A stretch of DNA of 64,000 nucleotides from Tetrahymena thermophila SB210 (taxonomy: Eukaryota; Ciliophora; Oligohymenophorea; Hymenostomatida; Tetrahymenidae): positions 310,001-374,000 of the forward strand of contig NW_002476544.1 of NCBI RefSeq assembly GCF_000189635.1. Direction: 5' to 3'. Position numbers and translations under genes: made by a program. The notes beneath the pieces were generated by a model, which worked only from the letters and a program-made list of their open reading frames with translations, ran no database searches and was not told the origin of the DNA. Positions 15,001-29,000 of this stretch are shown in pieces; position 1 is the stretch's first letter; every line of letters begins with the position of its first letter.

Positions 15001-18000
15001 TTGAAATAGTTCTCCCTGTTTAATACTAAGTTACAAACAGGCTCGGATCTAATTTAAAATGCTTTAGTAACCAGCCCTCTACTCTTGGCTCTTCATCTTG
15101 TACTTTTGTTTAAAGTAATTTGTAATATGTTATTAGAGCAAATGTTTAATCAATTGAATCTTAAAACCTCTTCTCAGTTTCAGTTTACATTAATAACCCT
15201 AAACAAATAATATAAAATGGTTATACTTTTTCTGCAAATTTCTACAGTTACTCTATTCTTTATGCTTAAGCCAACATGTAAAATTCTCCTATTATCTTAA
15301 AACCATAGGTAGTCCCAGTTACCCCTAACCAGTTAACTTAAGCGGCATTAACTAACATCCCTAAAAATGCAGGTTAATCGTCTACTTATGTCTTCACTAT
15401 TCCACCTTCAGTTTAACTAAGCTCTATAACTGAAGTGGATTCAGTTCAGATTTAATTCCCTATCTTAGATAATCTCTTTGCTTCTACCTTAGGTACCAAT
15501 TTAGAATGTGGTGTATATTTATCTTAGGTTTATGATGTGACTTTCTTGACCTATGTTGGGTTGCTATAGATGACTAATGGCAGAAATAGCACATCTTATT
15601 CATATACAAAGCTTACATGTAAATTGATAGCTGATTATACCTTATATATAGACACATCTAAAGTAGTTTATCCAATTTAGTCACCACCAAGCCTTTTAAA
15701 AAATATTAATGCTGTTTGGTAGTACTGGATTATTAGAAATGTATATAATCCACTAGAATATAATCCCGCTGGCTAATTTTAAATTACATATTTCTTAGGC
15801 AGCACTATCTAATGGTAATTGATGAAGAATCTTGTTTATTATATTACTCAAGCTCCACAATATATGAAAGTTTCAAATGCAACTGCTCTAGATAATAATA
15901 TTAGGATGTAAACATAATATCTATTTGATTTGTATACTTAGTATCCACTTCCAGGAGATCCAGTAGTTGGCATCAGCTTAATACTTCCCCCCATATACAA
16001 AACAGTTGCTTCTCTCTATACTAGCCCTCTTAATAACTGTTAAATACTATAAAAGTAGAATTAAAATTACCTATAGACTCTCTATTGTGATATTTATAAC
16101 CTAGAAGTTTTAGCTTAAAAGGCAGAGTTGATATCACTTAACTCAACTCAAAATATTAGTCTTGTGTTTAATTAGTTAATCAATCCAAATTTATAATATT
16201 CTTGCTAAGCAAATGACATTAATTAATTCAAATTCAAAATTTTTGATTGGAACTCTGGTGATATCTTGTTCGTTACTTCTCCCTCAATTGATGATAAAAA
16301 TTGTATTTCTTTTGTAAAGAATTATTTCAGCATAGACATTTCTGGGCCTCTAGTTGTTAATCCAGGTTTGTCTTATAAATATACCATCACTCTTGAAAAA
16401 CCTGCTGATAGCCTCTTGATAATTCCTAATTCTCCTACAGGTTCTATTTTATTCGATCCTTAAGTTATTGACATGAGTAACTTTGTCTCCTCTTAAGCAA
16501 CTTTTACAATTAAGTATCGTTCTGATTTACTACCTTCAAACTATGTAGTAACATTTAGTATGCAACAAAATCAGTAAAACTAAACTTAAACGTTAGTTCT
16601 ACCTCCTACCTTCTACCTTCCTATTCTACCCCTAAATATTAATGTAGTAAATGTTGACAGTTCGACATAACCTACAATAAAAGTAGAAAATCTTTCTGCA
16701 GACTCTATAGGTTATCCTATTCGTGTACCTGTTACTCTTTCTGCAGCTCCTGCAAGCGCTCTTTATCTCTCTATTAATGTGGTTGAAAGTGTTTATAATT
16801 CTATGATCATTATCAATCCCCCTCTTCTGCAAATCAATCCAGGTGTAACTTCTACCTACTTTACAATTTAAATTAACACTGCTACCGTCCCATAACTTCA
16901 TGCTACTCTTAGTTTCTCTTTAACATCTTATTACACAATAGTCCATCAACTGATATATACAGTTAAGTATATTTCATTCTCATTGAATTCAAGTTACTCA
17001 AAGAGTTATTCAGTTTTGACAATTTTAGAGAGTTTTAGATATTTTGATACTGCTTCTAGCCAAGTTGGTTAGGCTATTGTAAGCACTACAATTTAGACAA
17101 AGCAAAATTATCAAACACTTTAATAGCTTTCTCCAAAGGTTATGCAATTTACACTAGTATCAGCAGCAGCTAACTCAGCAACATTTGCTATTTATTCTTC
17201 TTAAGTCTCTACAATATCTTATGTTTATTCCTTATATGGATATCCAAGCCCAAACAATGTATAGTAGATTCAATAAAAAACTTATTAATATGCTTTAGGC
17301 TATGGCGAATTACCTATTTCAAAAGTTATAGCACCTTCTTCTGTGCTAGATCATTTTATCTAATTCACTATCAGCTCTCTCTAAGGTTAAACAAATTATC
17401 AGATTTTCTACTATGTCTGGAACCAATTTGGTTAGTCCTCAATTTAATCTTTGGCCTTTAAGACTGCACACATTTCTTATGGATCAATAATTCAAATTCC
17501 ACTGACAACTGTAACTCCTATTTCAGATATAATAATTGCTCTTTCGAAAGTACTTCAAATAAGTTAATCACGTTTAATTTGCACTACTGATTTAAAAAAA
17601 ATATAGCAAAATTAAGATTCCTTCAACCCTGATATTATGCTTAAATCTTCAATATACTACAGTTTTGTAATTGCTCCAAATGCAGCAGATGACTCAGTAA
17701 AGACCTCTACATTAGTAAATCTACTACAAAACGATGTGAGAACTAGAACTTATCTTGATACTTTATTACCCCAATTCGATATTTATTCTAAAATCTAAAG
17801 CTAATAGATTATTACCTCTATCCCTAAAGTAGATATAGCTCCTTATCCAGTTAAAATTAATTATAATAATGCCACGTTTAGCTTAAGACTATGGGACTAA
17901 GGTTTTGTGTACGCAGTTGTTATAGAGGAAGTAGATGTTACATAAAACAATCCTCCTGTCTCTATTTAAATTTTCAAAGGAGTAGATTAATTTAATAAAC

Positions 18001-18345
18001 CTATTTCTAACTACAAAGTTTACTAAGGATAAACAGACTCTCTTGGCTACGTAAATATTTTTGTAGATGATTTGACAGATGGAACATATTACTAGCTTTT
18101 CATTACAATTAGTAGTTAACTACCATATCAGCCTTTGAACTTATTAGATGACTCAAATATTATAGTAGTTCCATTCTAAACGCCTTTTAATCTAAGTAAA
18201 TAGATTTTTTCAAATATAAAATCAAAATATTAAATTTAATTATTCTAATTAATAAAAAGACATTGGAGATTTCGACGAAAAGATTCAGGCAGTTCAATAA
18301 GTTAATCCACAATTAGCAGAAGCACTTTATAGATTCTTATATTGA
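1..18345 (+). CDS. Giant secreted-type modular protein, copy 1 (5' end outside window)
   Basis: The frame is open from base 2 with TAA/TAG read as Gln and closes on TGA at 18343-18345. Introns read by eye: 1715-1859, 3640-3712, 5843-5921, 7662-7746, 8150-8205, 9354-9512, 10898-10959, 11242-11291, 11734-11789, 13982-14033 and 18196-18259. The joined exons give exactly 5821 codons, so 5820 residues are visible and the start is to the left. The protein is rich in Ser, Thr, Asn, Gln and aromatic beta formers. It repeats a degenerate module: a hydrophobic strand, a Cys pair, a 'P-A-G-T' type turn, then alternating hydrophobics ending in 'NP'. Examples are GKIKNP near residue 80 and VYINNP near base 15195. 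Many Asn-X-Ser/Thr sequons occur. No transmembrane segment or GPI-type tail is seen at the C-terminus, which ends NPQLAEALYRFLY. The C-terminal half is paralogous to the next gene. The family is not recognised; a secreted matrix, surface or granule role is inference. Confidence 0.85.
10960..18345 (+). repeat. Paralogous block A: C-terminal half of giant copy 1
   Basis: This coding block aligns along its whole length with 27663-35565 at the protein level. Intron counterparts are 10898-10959 with 27558-27662, 11242-11291 with 27957-28006 (both 50 bases), 11734-11789 with 28434-28491, 13982-14033 with 30931-31035, and 18196-18259 with 35402-35479. Each pair has the same phase and sits between the same residues. 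DNA identity is low, so the duplication is old or fast-diverging. Confidence 0.8.
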
Positions 18346-20037
18346 TTTAAATTTTATTTTAATAATAATTAAACAAAATCTATAAATTTCAATTTTATAT
18401 TTAAATGTATTTCATAATTCTTAAAAGTTTTTTATTTTTGAAAATTAAATTCTCTAAAATTCACCAATCATATACTCATTTCTTATTTAATTATATATTC
18501 TAATTTATTTTATTTTTTCTGCTCAAAAAATTTTTAGTGATTTTATAATTTTAGTCTTCTTAATGAAAAAATTAATTCCACAAGTTACTATCAAAAATCT
18601 CCTAGATCCGAATTCTATCAGTAAGATAAATAAATAAAAAATAATAATTTCTATACATATTTGTATGTATAGTCTTGCTATTTTAAAAATATGATATTTT
18701 TAATAGTATTTTATCTTGGTAATCTTTTTTGATTAATTAATTTTTTTCACATCTTTTTCTTTATTTGAATTTTTCTAACATCTAATTATTAAATATTTTC
18801 GAATTGATAAATTAAGAAGCAAAAACACTTAAGGTTTCTATTAATGTAATCTAAAAAAGACTTATAAATATTTGGCTATTTAATGAATTGGTTTATTTTT
18901 TATTACATTTACTAACTTAAATCTTTTTTAAAAAATATTAAATATTGAGTAAAAATATAGATAATCCTTAGGTGTTATTATAAAAAAAAATCTTGTTTTA
19001 TAAATATAAATTACAGGTAACTATTGATCTATTTTATTTGCTTTAGTTTATAAATTTGTTCATTACAAAAATTGATTTTGATTATATATTTTTTTATTAT
19101 CTTTTAATGAACTAATTTTTGAACTAAACAGACTTTCAATATGAAATAGCAAAAAAGATTTCATATAAATTTAAAAAATGTTAAAAATTATTATTATTGT
19201 TATTTCAATTTATTTTATTTTTAATTTTAAAATATATCTCTTGAAAAAAAAAACAATCCAACAACATTTTATCTTATTTTTGATTAAATTTTGTTATCAT
19301 TAGATATTAAGTTAGCAATAACTTTTTTATTTTAGTTATTCATCAATATTTAATGCTTATTAAAAACAAAGTAAATAGGAAAAATCAATCTACAAATAAT
19401 AAAATTCTACATGCATGATACTTTGTTAACTAAAAATTAAACTTTAATAAATTAGAAAATTATGATATAAAATAATTTATTAATAAAAAATGTGAATTTA
19501 AAAAATATAATAATACACTTGAGCACAAATTTTAAAGAAGTAACTACATAGATGAAGATATTTAAAGCACAATAAAAGTAATAAACAAACAAAAAGAAGG
19601 GATGAAGAAGATCATAAGAGATAGACTTAGACTTATGAAGCCTTTATTAAATAATAATAATAAGGTAAATTAGCTTTATAATGATATTATTTATCTTCAT
19701 TGTACATTAATTAATTAGGTTATTGACTGCTGAGGGAGGGGGAAAAAACCAGCTAAAAAAATTAATAATCAAGCAATTATTTAAATTTTCATTTCTGGGT
19801 TAGATAAAAAATAATAATTAAATAAATTAATTAATTGAGAAGAAAAACTTATAATTTGAAGAGATTCAAAGAAATAAATAAGGATAGTAAAACTTTATTA
19901 GTGAACTTATAAATCTTAATTACTACTGAAATAAATTAATTATTCAACGTTTTTCTTAAAACTATTGTATTAAGCATAGATTAACATTGACTGATTAGCA
20001 AGCAACAAAGCTAAAAACTATTATAAAAAAAATTAGA
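18346..20037. other. Spacer between the two giant genes
   Basis: AT-rich, with no long TGA-free frame of coding character. It holds the 3' flank of copy 1 and the promoter and 5' flank of copy 2. Two things stand out. A short frame at 19602-19733 (43 codons, basic, starting MKKIIRDRLRL, open only with the ciliate code) could be an upstream ORF. A purine run (gagggaggggg followed by As) lies near 19731-19747 and is the most G-rich spot in the spacer. Confidence 0.6.
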
Positions 20038-23000
20038 ATGATAGCCCTCAAGCTATTTATCTTTGTATTATTTGCAAATTATATTTTAGGTGGGAACCTC
20101 AAGAAATAAAGTAGCAAAGGATTAAACCCCTACACATCAAACAAAGGAGAAAAGTCTTATTACTCTTTCTAGTTTGTTCCTGATAATAGGATTGAAACTG
20201 GTGGTTCAATATAAATTATCTTTCCTCAAGATTTCGATGCCCTATCTTTCCCTAACAATCTTGAGTGCAGAGTGTAAACTCAAGAAAGCAACCCTTTCTA
20301 AATTGCAGAATGTTCATCGCTCTCTGCTAGAGTGATTAAGGTGACTTTGGATTAAATTCCAGCAACTCTTATCACTGTTATTGTAGGCGAAGTCACCAAC
20401 CCTAGATTCACTGATACCTCAAGCTAATTTAAAATCAGATCGTATAGAAATGATGTGTTGATAGATTCAAACGATGGGTTTGGTTTTATATCCTTCTCGC
20501 AAAGTCCAGGTAATTATTTAGATCCTATTCATTTTTATTTAACCTGCTTATTTTAAAAGTAGATAAAATTAGTTCATTAATTTATATCAAAAATTTTGAA
20601 TGTAAAATGATAAAAGCTAAAATGTCATTAATTTGCTCAAAAAATTATTTTAGATTTATTTTTTACTTTAAAAAAAAAAATTTTATATTCCCAAAATATT
20701 TTTATGAACAATTTTCATTCTACTTCACCATCAAAAACATGCTTTTACAAAAAATTTAAAATTAATTAATTCGCTAAGGAATAAATAAATCAGAGTTATT
20801 TTTTTCCATCAATCACAGAATAAATCAAAGATATTAAATCTTATCTTATGAAAAAAATCTCTTTATATATTAATTAAATTGCAAGAGCGAGTTTGTTTTT
20901 ACTTTTAATTACTGGACTAAGAATTTTTATTTTTCTACTGCTTTTGATTGATTGATGAATTAATTAATTGAATATAAATACCCCTTATTAATATCTTTTT
21001 GCTAAATTAATTTAATAGGCTAAATACTCAACCCTAACATATTCAGGCTGAGTAATTCAAGAATCCGTGAAGGTTCTAGTTGGGAATTCAGTTTTACACC
21101 TTCGTAATCATATCCTGCTGGATGTAGTTTAAGATTTACTTTCCCTGAAGGATATACTTCTAAGCAGGCTTTATGCGATGTTTAAGGCCTTGCTGGTTAG
21201 AATCCTAATACTTTGCTACTTTTTAACTAAAGAATTGTGACATGCTAGAATGTCAATAAAGATTTGAATGGTCCTCAAGTTGTTAAGATAATTAACATGG
21301 TAAATCCTTCATTCAGTAGCATTATGCAAGGATTTAAAATAGAAATATTAGAAGGTCTCTCTTCTATTGTATTAGAGTCTGTGACATTCCCAGGAAATAT
21401 TGAAATTCTCCCAGGTAATTTAAAAGCTACATATGTCTCTGATGATTAGTTTAAGTGGTCAACAACAAATTATTATTTCTTTGTCAATCTAATTAATCCA
21501 GTTTATTTAGGCGATAGACTCTATTTTAACTTCACTAGTGATTGGAATATCTTTTAACCAAATTGCACTATTATTAATGGGTAATTAAATTTTAAAGTTT
21601 AAAGTAATAAAAATAATTATTTTAATTATAGGTTTATTGCTCCATTTGGATAAAAAGTCAGATGCCAGCGCATACAAGATTAAAATTCATATATGATTGA
21701 TAATTTTGTATAAATTGACAATTCTTAAAGACTTGTTTTTTCAGTCTACCTAGAGACTCCACATGTAGAAAACTAATATCCTGTAATTAATCACTTTTTT
21801 TAAAACTAATTAATCTTTTTAAAAACTAAAAAAAATAATCTATATATTTTTAAAAATTATTTTTATTTTATTATGATCAAATAGTATTATAAATAAATAA
21901 TCAAAGGATATACTTAAATAATATTTTTTCAAATATATGAAATTAAATTAAAATTATTTTATTTAAAAAGGTAACTATATCTACTTATAGTACTAATAGA
22001 AGCGCAGTTGTTGATTTGAACACTATTCCGATTAACATAAACTCAACTTATGGTATTATTAAAAGATTTACTGCACATGCTTTAAAATCCCCTCAGACAT
22101 CAAAAGCAGGTGAAAATGGAGCTCTTGAAATGACATTCTTTTTAAAAACTTAATTACCTAAAACAGATGTTGGAACTGAGGGCCACTTCCGTGTTGACAT
22201 ATTCCCTCAAATTCCTGTACCTGATGATAAGTATGGTGTGTTAAAGTGTTTTTTCTACGGTGATATTCCTTCTGAAAATGACTGCAAAACTGATTATAAG
22301 GTTGATAAACCAGAGCGTACCTACATTCATATCCATACCCCTAACTTAAGACCTTTCAAAGAAAGTGAAGTACCTATTAGTGTTACTACAATTAGTCCTT
22401 TAGGAACTAATAAAGCTGGTATTAAACTTCATGAAATTGTCTAAAGATATAAAATTCATATTAACATTTGGAAAGATCCAAAAAAGGATCTATTCTTAAC
22501 TCCAGACACTCCTCCAGATGAGGTTTACTTCACAGAATTCATTCCAGAATCATACAAAATAAATGACCCTGCTGCAATTACAACTACATCCACAATTACA
22601 AATGCTAATGCATTTACATACTTCGAGGTAAGGTACGTTCATGCTGATAATTACATTGCAACATATGATAAGAGAGCCGCAAGTGATAGAAATTATGTTC
22701 TTAGAATTCATTTCATAAGCGGATTTGCCTCTGATTTAGGTTGGGGCAGTTTTTTAACTAATCCTACTGACTAGACAATTAGAAAATTCCCATGCTATCT
22801 TGAAGGTACTCTTATTAGCCAAAGTTCAGCTAATAACTCTGGAAAAGGTTATTCTAACTGTGAATTAGTTTGGAAAGATACAGATAATACTTATATTCAG
22901 GTAAATGATCTTCCTACCTTGAATTTCTTACCAAATGCTTATCTTGTCGTAGGTGTCCCTAAAGTTAAAATTGTTAACGTTATTGGAGCTAGCGCAATTA

Positions 23001-26000
23001 TCAGCGTTCGTATTGTAGAAGAAACTCCTAGATGTTGGGACTAAATTGTAACCCTTTATTAGAAAGAAAATATTGTTTTATTCACAGTTACAGCACCATT
23101 TACAAATTTACGTAAAATAAAAAAAATCAAATTATTTCTAATAAATTAAAATATTTTTAATTAAAGCTGGCAACGGATTAACAGTTACCCCAGTAGATAG
23201 TATCAGATTGAACTTTGACTCAAAATACTAATTCAATGTTAACTAAGTCGGAACATCAACTTAAGTTGTGATAGAGTGGCCCAATGAGCTTTAATTAGAT
23301 TTTGGTCAAGTTTCATGCACAGGAGGTTCTTGCAGAAAATTTAATTACCCAATTAACTGGATTATTTTTACACCATCTTCACCTCAAACAGGTTCAACTG
23401 TGAGCTTCACAATGCCTACTGGTACAACACAAAACTACAAGAACAAGGCAGATATTATTTTTAGTGCTTAAACTTGGGTTGGAAACACAATTAGTTCATT
23501 ATAAAAAACAACATATTCTTATCAACCAGTAACAATGAGTACAACATAGTTCAGTTGTATTGATCCAAATGATTATAAGTTCTAAGTAAATACTTACATT
23601 TTATTATTTTTTATTCTGTTTTTTTCAATTATTTTTGAAGACTTATTTTCTTAATAGTTTTTTGTTTCTAACTTTATCTTTATTTATATATAATCACTAT
23701 CTTAATATTTAATAGGGCTACTAGTAGAAATAAGATATAGAAATAACTTTAGAAGAACCTATGGAAGATAATTGGTACATTAAGCTAGATTTGGTGTCAA
23801 ATATGATTTTCTAGCAAACTGATAACTTTTATTTCAAAACAGTGAATTTGGTTGGATTAGATGATAAAGGAGTATTAACAGAATTAAAATCTCCAACCTC
23901 ATTCTGGATTTACAACTTGAAAAGCTTAGCAAAAGGAGTAAAAGTTACTATAACAATATCGATTACAATGGCTACTAGTGCTGTCACATTTACTCCACAG
24001 ATATAAGTTAAAACTTTACATAATTACTACAGAGGTTCTACTGAAGACAGATCTGTAAATGTTGCAACTATTAGTCATAAATATGGAAGTATTACATTAA
24101 CAGCTTTAGGCATGGTTAAATTTACAGCAATGAATCCAATTTCTTATAGATATGAGTTGATTTAAGGAAGTACAGGACCTTTTAATTTTAAAATTGCATT
24201 TTCAAACACTATAGATCCTAATAATGCCTCAAATGATAAATACAGTTTACTCTTCAAATTTTAATTAGATGATGGTTCTCAGGATGGTTTTGATTGGATA
24301 AGTGCAAGTTAAGTTTTTGCATGCACAATCACTGATGATACAACTCTTTAAGCATATTTCCATGAATGCTCTGCTACTAAGGATTCAAGTAAAAAGTAGC
24401 TAATTGTAGAGCTAACCCCATATACAATCTTATCTGGAAGCAAGCTTTATTAATATGAAATATCTTCAGATTAAATGCTTTCAATTAATAGTTACTATGG
24501 ACTTAAGGTAATTTTTTATAAAATTATATTACAATTCAAAAAATTTTTCTGCACCAAAATTAATTAAAAAAAAATTTTTAAAACATTTTTAATAAAAAAT
24601 CATTTTAATTAGCAGAAGTTTTAAAGTTACCAAATAAATTTTATTTAATAAAAATATATAAATAAATTATAAAAAATAATTTGATAAATAATTAATAAAT
24701 TGATCTCATCTTGTGTATTAAATAGTTTCCAAAAGTTGGAGGATATTACAATTTTGAAATTTGGGTAAGAAAAATTCCATATGGCAGTTCAACACCTTAA
24801 GATTCCTTAGCATACTATGAAGCCCTTTTCGTTAGGCCTCCAGAGCTGAGAGATATTTAAATTACACTTTTACACAGAACTCCAGGTATAAAAAATGTGT
24901 TTACATTTGATATGAAAGTGAAAGATGCTGTACCAGCTTATTCAAGTGGAGGTAGAATACGTATTTACTTCCCAGGTTACCAAAATGGGCAAAGAATATT
25001 TGATACTAATTTGAATCATGATTCCATATTATATAATGCTGGATGTAGGTTTTTGTCAGGATTTGTTGCAGAAAATTCTTAAAAATTAATGTGTTCGATA
25101 GGGCGTGTTAACTCTGACGGAGAATGGAATGATCCTTTCATTGAACTAATGAATTTCTAAGGAATTTCCGCAAATAGTTAACTTGTTATGCAAGTTGGTA
25201 ATGTTGCAAATCCTTAGCCTGGTATCCAGGTAGGTGTTTTTAAAATACATACTTATAACTATCAAGATTCAGCAGCCACAAATAACATCATTAATACAAT
25301 AACTGAAACTGTAGTGTTTGATTTACAGAATAGTCCGTCTACTATTATTAATTCAGTGAATGTCTAGTTTTAAACAGGACAAAAATTAAATTCAGGTTAG
25401 ACCTATCTTAATCATGCTTTCTAGATTAATTAGAGTCTATAAGCAAATGACATAATAATCACCGAAATGCCTTGCCCTCTTAGACTTACAGTTGTTAGTA
25501 CAAAGAACTAGAATAATTTATTGACTTGCGACTTAAGTAAGTATTCTTCATGCGTTGCATTTGACGAAGGAAATTATATTGTATGGACATTAAAAAATCC
25601 TATATCAGCAAATACTTTGTTTGATGCTCGTATTGACATCACTGGTCTTCCTAGCTACGCAGAGTCATTAGATACTATATTTTACTCATATGTTGTGAGA
25701 AATTCATAAGTTATTTATAAAATTTAAGAAACTATACCTGTAACAGAATGGGCTAAGATAGTAGATAATATTAATTTTTCAATTTCTACTTTTTCTACAA
25801 ATACAATTGCTAGTTGCATTTATTAGCGTTACATCTTTGATATTACATTTACAAACACAATACCGGCTGGTGGTTCTATACTTATCACTCCAAATTCTGG
25901 CGTGTCCAATACTGATCTTAGACCAAAATGTATTCTACTTCAAAGCACAGGCACTATTTAATATAATGATTTTTCAAAATATGGAGGCATGCTTGGATGC

Positions 26001-29000
26001 CCAATTTAAAATGGTGGTTGGTATTTCTCTACTCAATACGATATCCCTGCTAATTCTAAGATAAGCGTTGAAGCATACTCTGACAATTTATCTAACCCTA
26101 GTTCTGTTAGTTTCACTGTAAAATCGTTTTAAAATACTGATCCCAATAATATTTAAACAACTGGAAAGAAACTTGATATAGGATCTAGTAGTTAAAGTTC
26201 GTCAAGTGTAAATATTCCTTGTGTTAGCTAAGTTATTACAACCCTAGATTATAACAGTATAACTAATAGTAATATTATCCCTTTTTCTAACTAAGAAACA
26301 ATTTGGTAGTTTACAATAACTACAAAAACTGATATTAAGAAAGATGATTTTGTAGTTTTTAGCTTAGTGAATGGGCTATAATCTGATTTTTATGGTGGGT
26401 CTGTTGACGTAAGTAACTAATGGTTCTATTAACCAGCTGATTTTACAACTGGTACTTCTAGTATTGGTGGCGTTTGTATGTTTTATGTCCCAAGTAGTAA
26501 ACCCTATGATACTGATCAAAGAATGTCTTGCACTAACTTCAACAATGATATCACTGCTCTTAGTACTTTCGTAGTATACTTAAGAATAAAGAATCCAAGT
26601 TTTAGTACACCATCTAGTTAAGATTTTACCTTTTATACATATCGTAGGGGATCTTTTTTAAATAGATATAATGTTTATGATAGTACTAACTTTTCTTACT
26701 AAGGAGTATATGTTAGAAGTACCTTTTAAGCAAAAAGTAATAATAGTAATAAAGGGATCCAGCGTTCTACTGGTGCATTAGATGCAACTAACGTTGATTT
26801 GACTCCAAATTATTTTGATTCCTCATTTTCATGTGATTATAGTGAATATACTAATTATCCAACTTAGCTAAGAACTTGCTAACTATTTTCTAGTGATATT
26901 GTAGTAGCTTTTACTACACTTTACGATGACTTTATGCCTACTTAACTAGGCTAAACGTTGTATAAAGTTAGTCCATCAGTAGTAGCTGGTACTTTTGATT
27001 CTCTTAAAGGTTGTGGAGCTTTAATCGGCAGATTAAATATAAGTTTAAAAGTTAATGAGAAGCTTAAATTCTCAAAAGTAATAAATAACCCTAGTCTCTA
27101 TTACTTCTCAAGCGAATTGAAATGTACTTTGATATACTACAAGGAAAGTGATTCTTGGACTTCTCCCAATCCTACGCTTACAACTTCAAGTACAAGCTCT
27201 TGTAATATTGATTCTGTGGGTGCAGGTTCCGGATTAAGTGCAAGTATGGTGAAAAATGGATTCATAAATAATGAAAGTAGATTTGTTGGGAAGGTTTCAT
27301 TCAATATTTCAAGAAAACCTCCTTTATATTCAAGAGTATATATCACTATTACAGGTAATGCTAAAACGCAATTATAATTTGCAAATAAAGTTAGCTAAAC
27401 AGGTTAAAGCAGTTTCCATTCACCTTTGATAATAGTGCCTATAGCTACAAATTAGTATGAACTTATTGGTTTACCTCAACTCAGCTCTACGATTTCTGTT
27501 GCTGTCTATTTTGGTTTAAGATCATAAACTTCTTCTTCTATTGGTGGTAACTTAAAAGTATATTATTTTTTTAAAACAAAGAATATTTTATTATTTTAAA
27601 AATTAAATAAAAACCTTTAGTATTATTTTTTTATCAATTCTTAAAATTTATTTTGAATATAGATTGTGCATCCGAATGGAAGAACTTCAGAATTCGATTC
27701 ATCATTTTCTTTTTCTTCAAGTGGTGTTTCTACTACTGGATCTAGTGGATATAGAGGATTATACAAAATGAAGAGATATATGAGAGATTCTAATTAGAAG
27801 GGACCACTTCAATTTTAATTTTAGCTTCGCAACTTTGATATAACTTCTGCTGATAAGTTAACTGTAACTATACCTTCTTAATTCTCTGTTTCTACAAATG
27901 GAAAATAACTAAGCGATTATCAATTATCTTCACCCCCAAATTAGTACAGCTATTGGGTAATTAATTCTGAACCAAATATATTTTTATAATTTGTTTATTT
28001 TTGAAGCTTCATGGAACACCGACATCATTAAGCAATCCAAGTGTTGATATAGCAATAGGATCATTTTCTTCTGTTCAAAGATTTATACACGGAAATGATT
28101 ATAGTTTACTTTTAACAACAAGATATGCAGATTCTTATGATGGCTTCTAATACCCTGCTAATATTGGCTACTATAAGTTCACACTAAAAGGATATTAAGG
28201 AGCTAACGCATAAGAATATGGTACTGACTTGCTATCAATAGAAGCAGAAGGAGATTAGACGCTTTAAGTAACAGCTTTGAATACAAACATAGGCCATCCA
28301 ACTGTCATCAATTTCTAATGGCAAATTACTGTAGCTGCCTTATTAGGTGACGAAATTTGGCTCGAATTCTAGACAAACAATGGTAGACCTCCTCTAGGCA
28401 ATAATTACAACATGGGCTTTGAAAACCTTTTAGGTAAAGAATTTATAAAATTTTAATTAATAAATTAATTTCAAAAAATACAATTAAATAGGATAAAGTA
28501 ATATTCATTCTACATTCGAATGTATAGAAGCAACAAATGTCATCTCTACAACCAACATTCTAACATGTGAGCTTTTCAGATTAGGTGATTCTACTTAAAA
28601 TCCAGCTTCATAATAGGAAGTACAAGCTGCAATTAGAATTCCAATATTGAAACCTATAACTGCAAATACAAAATTAGAGTTTTATATTTAGGGTATTGTC
28701 AATCCAATCTATCCAAACAGAAAAGTCAGAATTACTGCAAGTTTGAGAAAGACAATTACAGGGTTTGAAGATTAACCAAAGTTAGCTTATTAAAAATCTT
28801 ATGGATAATATTAAACTACAAATGGAAATATTCCAGTATAAGTACTTCCTGTACCTCCTAGTACTACTACTTTTTCTGCTACAAATACAGTACACACAGG
28901 AGGCTTCTATCCACCATTTGCTACTGAAACTCATACCTGGTAAATAGGTTCAACTAATAATATAAATTAAGGTGATTGGATAAAAGTAGTTTATACATTA

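Noticed and set aside
16632..16901. 89-codon minus-strand frame with many Cys/Arg inside giant copy 1
   Set aside because: Antisense shadow of the giant gene's coding sequence; the sense strand matches the paralogue residue by residue here.
1..18345. Bacterial adhesin or viral origin of the giant genes
   Set aside because: They contain ciliate-type introns and the host's reassigned codons, and base use matches the neighbours; nothing indicates recent transfer.
26958..27377. 139-codon standard-code ORF as a separate gene
   Set aside because: It is a TAA/TAG-free piece of giant copy 2; the frame continues in both directions under the ciliate code.
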